Origin: Clostridia bacterium
Lineage (GTDB): Bacteria; Bacillota; Clostridia; Oscillospirales; CAG-272
Reading direction: 5' to 3'
DNA length: 64,000 nucleotides
NCBI GenBank assembly: GCA_017471825.1
Contig: JAFURQ010000033.1
Location: 57,369 to 121,368 of the forward strand
Every line of letters starts with the position of its first letter. The stretch's first letter is position 1. Below the pieces are notes generated by a model. The model saw only the letters and a list, made by a program, of their open reading frames with translations. It had not been told where the DNA came from and made no database searches. Of this stretch, positions 63,677 through 64,000 are shown one piece after another. Made by a program: the position numbers and the translations under genes.

Positions 63677-63705
63677 ATTTTATCAAATACAGAGTAAAAA
63701 GTCAA
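63677..63705 (-). promoter_or_regulatory. sigma-A promoter, yqeG operon
   Basis: TTGACT, 17 bases, TAAAAT on the minus strand, about 40 bases before yqeG. Confidence 0.68.
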
Positions 63706-63796
63706 TACAAAACCTATGGTTTAAGTGCCTGTGCTTGGATTGAAAATGAGAAATGAATCTTTTTTGAAAAAACATTTAAAAACATTAAAAAAAGTC

Positions 63797-63825
63797 TTGA
63801 CAAACAAAATATTTTGTGATATTAT
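63797..63825 (+). promoter_or_regulatory. sigma-A promoter, tRNA-Gly/tRNA-Arg
   Basis: TTGACA, 17 bases, TATTAT, 20 bases before tRNA-Gly. The spacer holds the perfect palindrome CAAAATATTTTG (63805-63816). Confidence 0.78.
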
Positions 63826-63845
63826 ATAAGGGCTGTCAACGATAT

Positions 63846-63919
<74 letters not shown>

Positions 63920-63922
63920 AAT

Positions 63923-63998
63923 GCGCCCATAGCTCAGTGGATAGAGTGCCCGGCTACGAACCGGTAGGTCGAAGGTTCGAATCCTCCTGGGCGCGCCA
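63923..63998 (+). tRNA. tRNA-Arg (anticodon ACG)
   Basis: Acceptor GCGCCCA pairs with TGGGCGC; the loop CTACGAA gives anticodon ACG, deaminated to ICG for CGN codons. T loop TTCGAAT, discriminator G, encoded CCA. Two helix positions are unpaired (27:43 C-U and 50:64 A-C). It lies three bases after tRNA-Gly and is probably part of a cluster continuing past the window. Confidence 0.94.
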
Positions 63999-64000
63999 CA

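Overview
The window looks like chromosomal DNA of a spore-forming, Gram-positive member of the Clostridia, probably an uncultured gut-type lineage. The evidence is sporulation genes (spoIIGA-sigE, spoVT), WhiA, RF1, a DnaE-type polymerase, an L27 with a cleavable N-terminal extension next to its protease Prp, L9/GdpP/DnaB synteny, and strong AAGGAGG-type ribosome binding sites with TTGACA-N17-TATAAT promoters. GC content is moderate by eye. Nearly everything is housekeeping. I see no transposase, integrase, prophage, CRISPR array or restriction system.

Layout. 1-5664 (minus): gdpP-rplI-dnaB-tilS-ftsH, with ftsH cut by the window edge. 5870-12575 (plus): recG-rarA, then a lipid kinase and a comEC homologue. 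12565-14543: ychF (minus) and an orphan response regulator (plus). 14588-21002 (minus): coaE, an M18 aminopeptidase, prfA, sua5 and a divergent parC in one operon. 21137-26440: a P-loop ATPase (plus), ackA (minus), then tmcAL, a small unknown gene and a DUF3048 membrane protein (plus). 26476-31128 (minus): spoVT, then a tyrosine-phosphorylation module (lipoprotein, SGNH hydrolase, CpsC-like, CpsD-like kinase, CpsB-like phosphatase) with no glycosyltransferases. 31242-38985 (minus): dnaG-rpoD, a YigZ-family gene, hflX, rpmE, spoIIGA-sigE and mrp. 39005-42045: clpE and cvpA. 42137-54097 (minus): an eleven-gene operon nusB, tsaD-like, xseA, xseB, tlyA, nadK, argR, recN, murB, whiA, dnaE. 54313-64000: a small membrane protein, tRNA-Leu, an ABC-F ATPase, a HAD phosphatase, galE, rplU-prp-rpmA, a CD1247-type protein, efp with an M24 peptidase, a TIM-barrel protein and YqeG, and finally tRNA-Gly and tRNA-Arg.

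How the parts work together. Translation and its quality control dominate: L9, L21, L27 and its processing protease, L31, EF-P, RF1, HflX, ABC-F, and tRNA modification by TilS, Sua5, TmcAL and a TsaD paralogue. Replication and repair form a second group: DnaB, DnaG, DnaE, RecG, RarA, RecN, exonuclease VII and a topoisomerase subunit. The sporulation set SpoIIGA/SigE/SpoVT has a candidate Spo0A box upstream of spoIIGA. The least ordinary items are an ABC-F protein whose two ATP sites have degenerated in a matched, asymmetric way; a ComEC whose C-terminal domain has lost its metal ligands; a tyrosine kinase/phosphatase module with no polymer-synthesis genes; a 19-base leader element shared by rpmE and efp that encodes near-identical 8-codon ORFs; and small palindromic repeats and possible alternative folds around tRNA-Leu.
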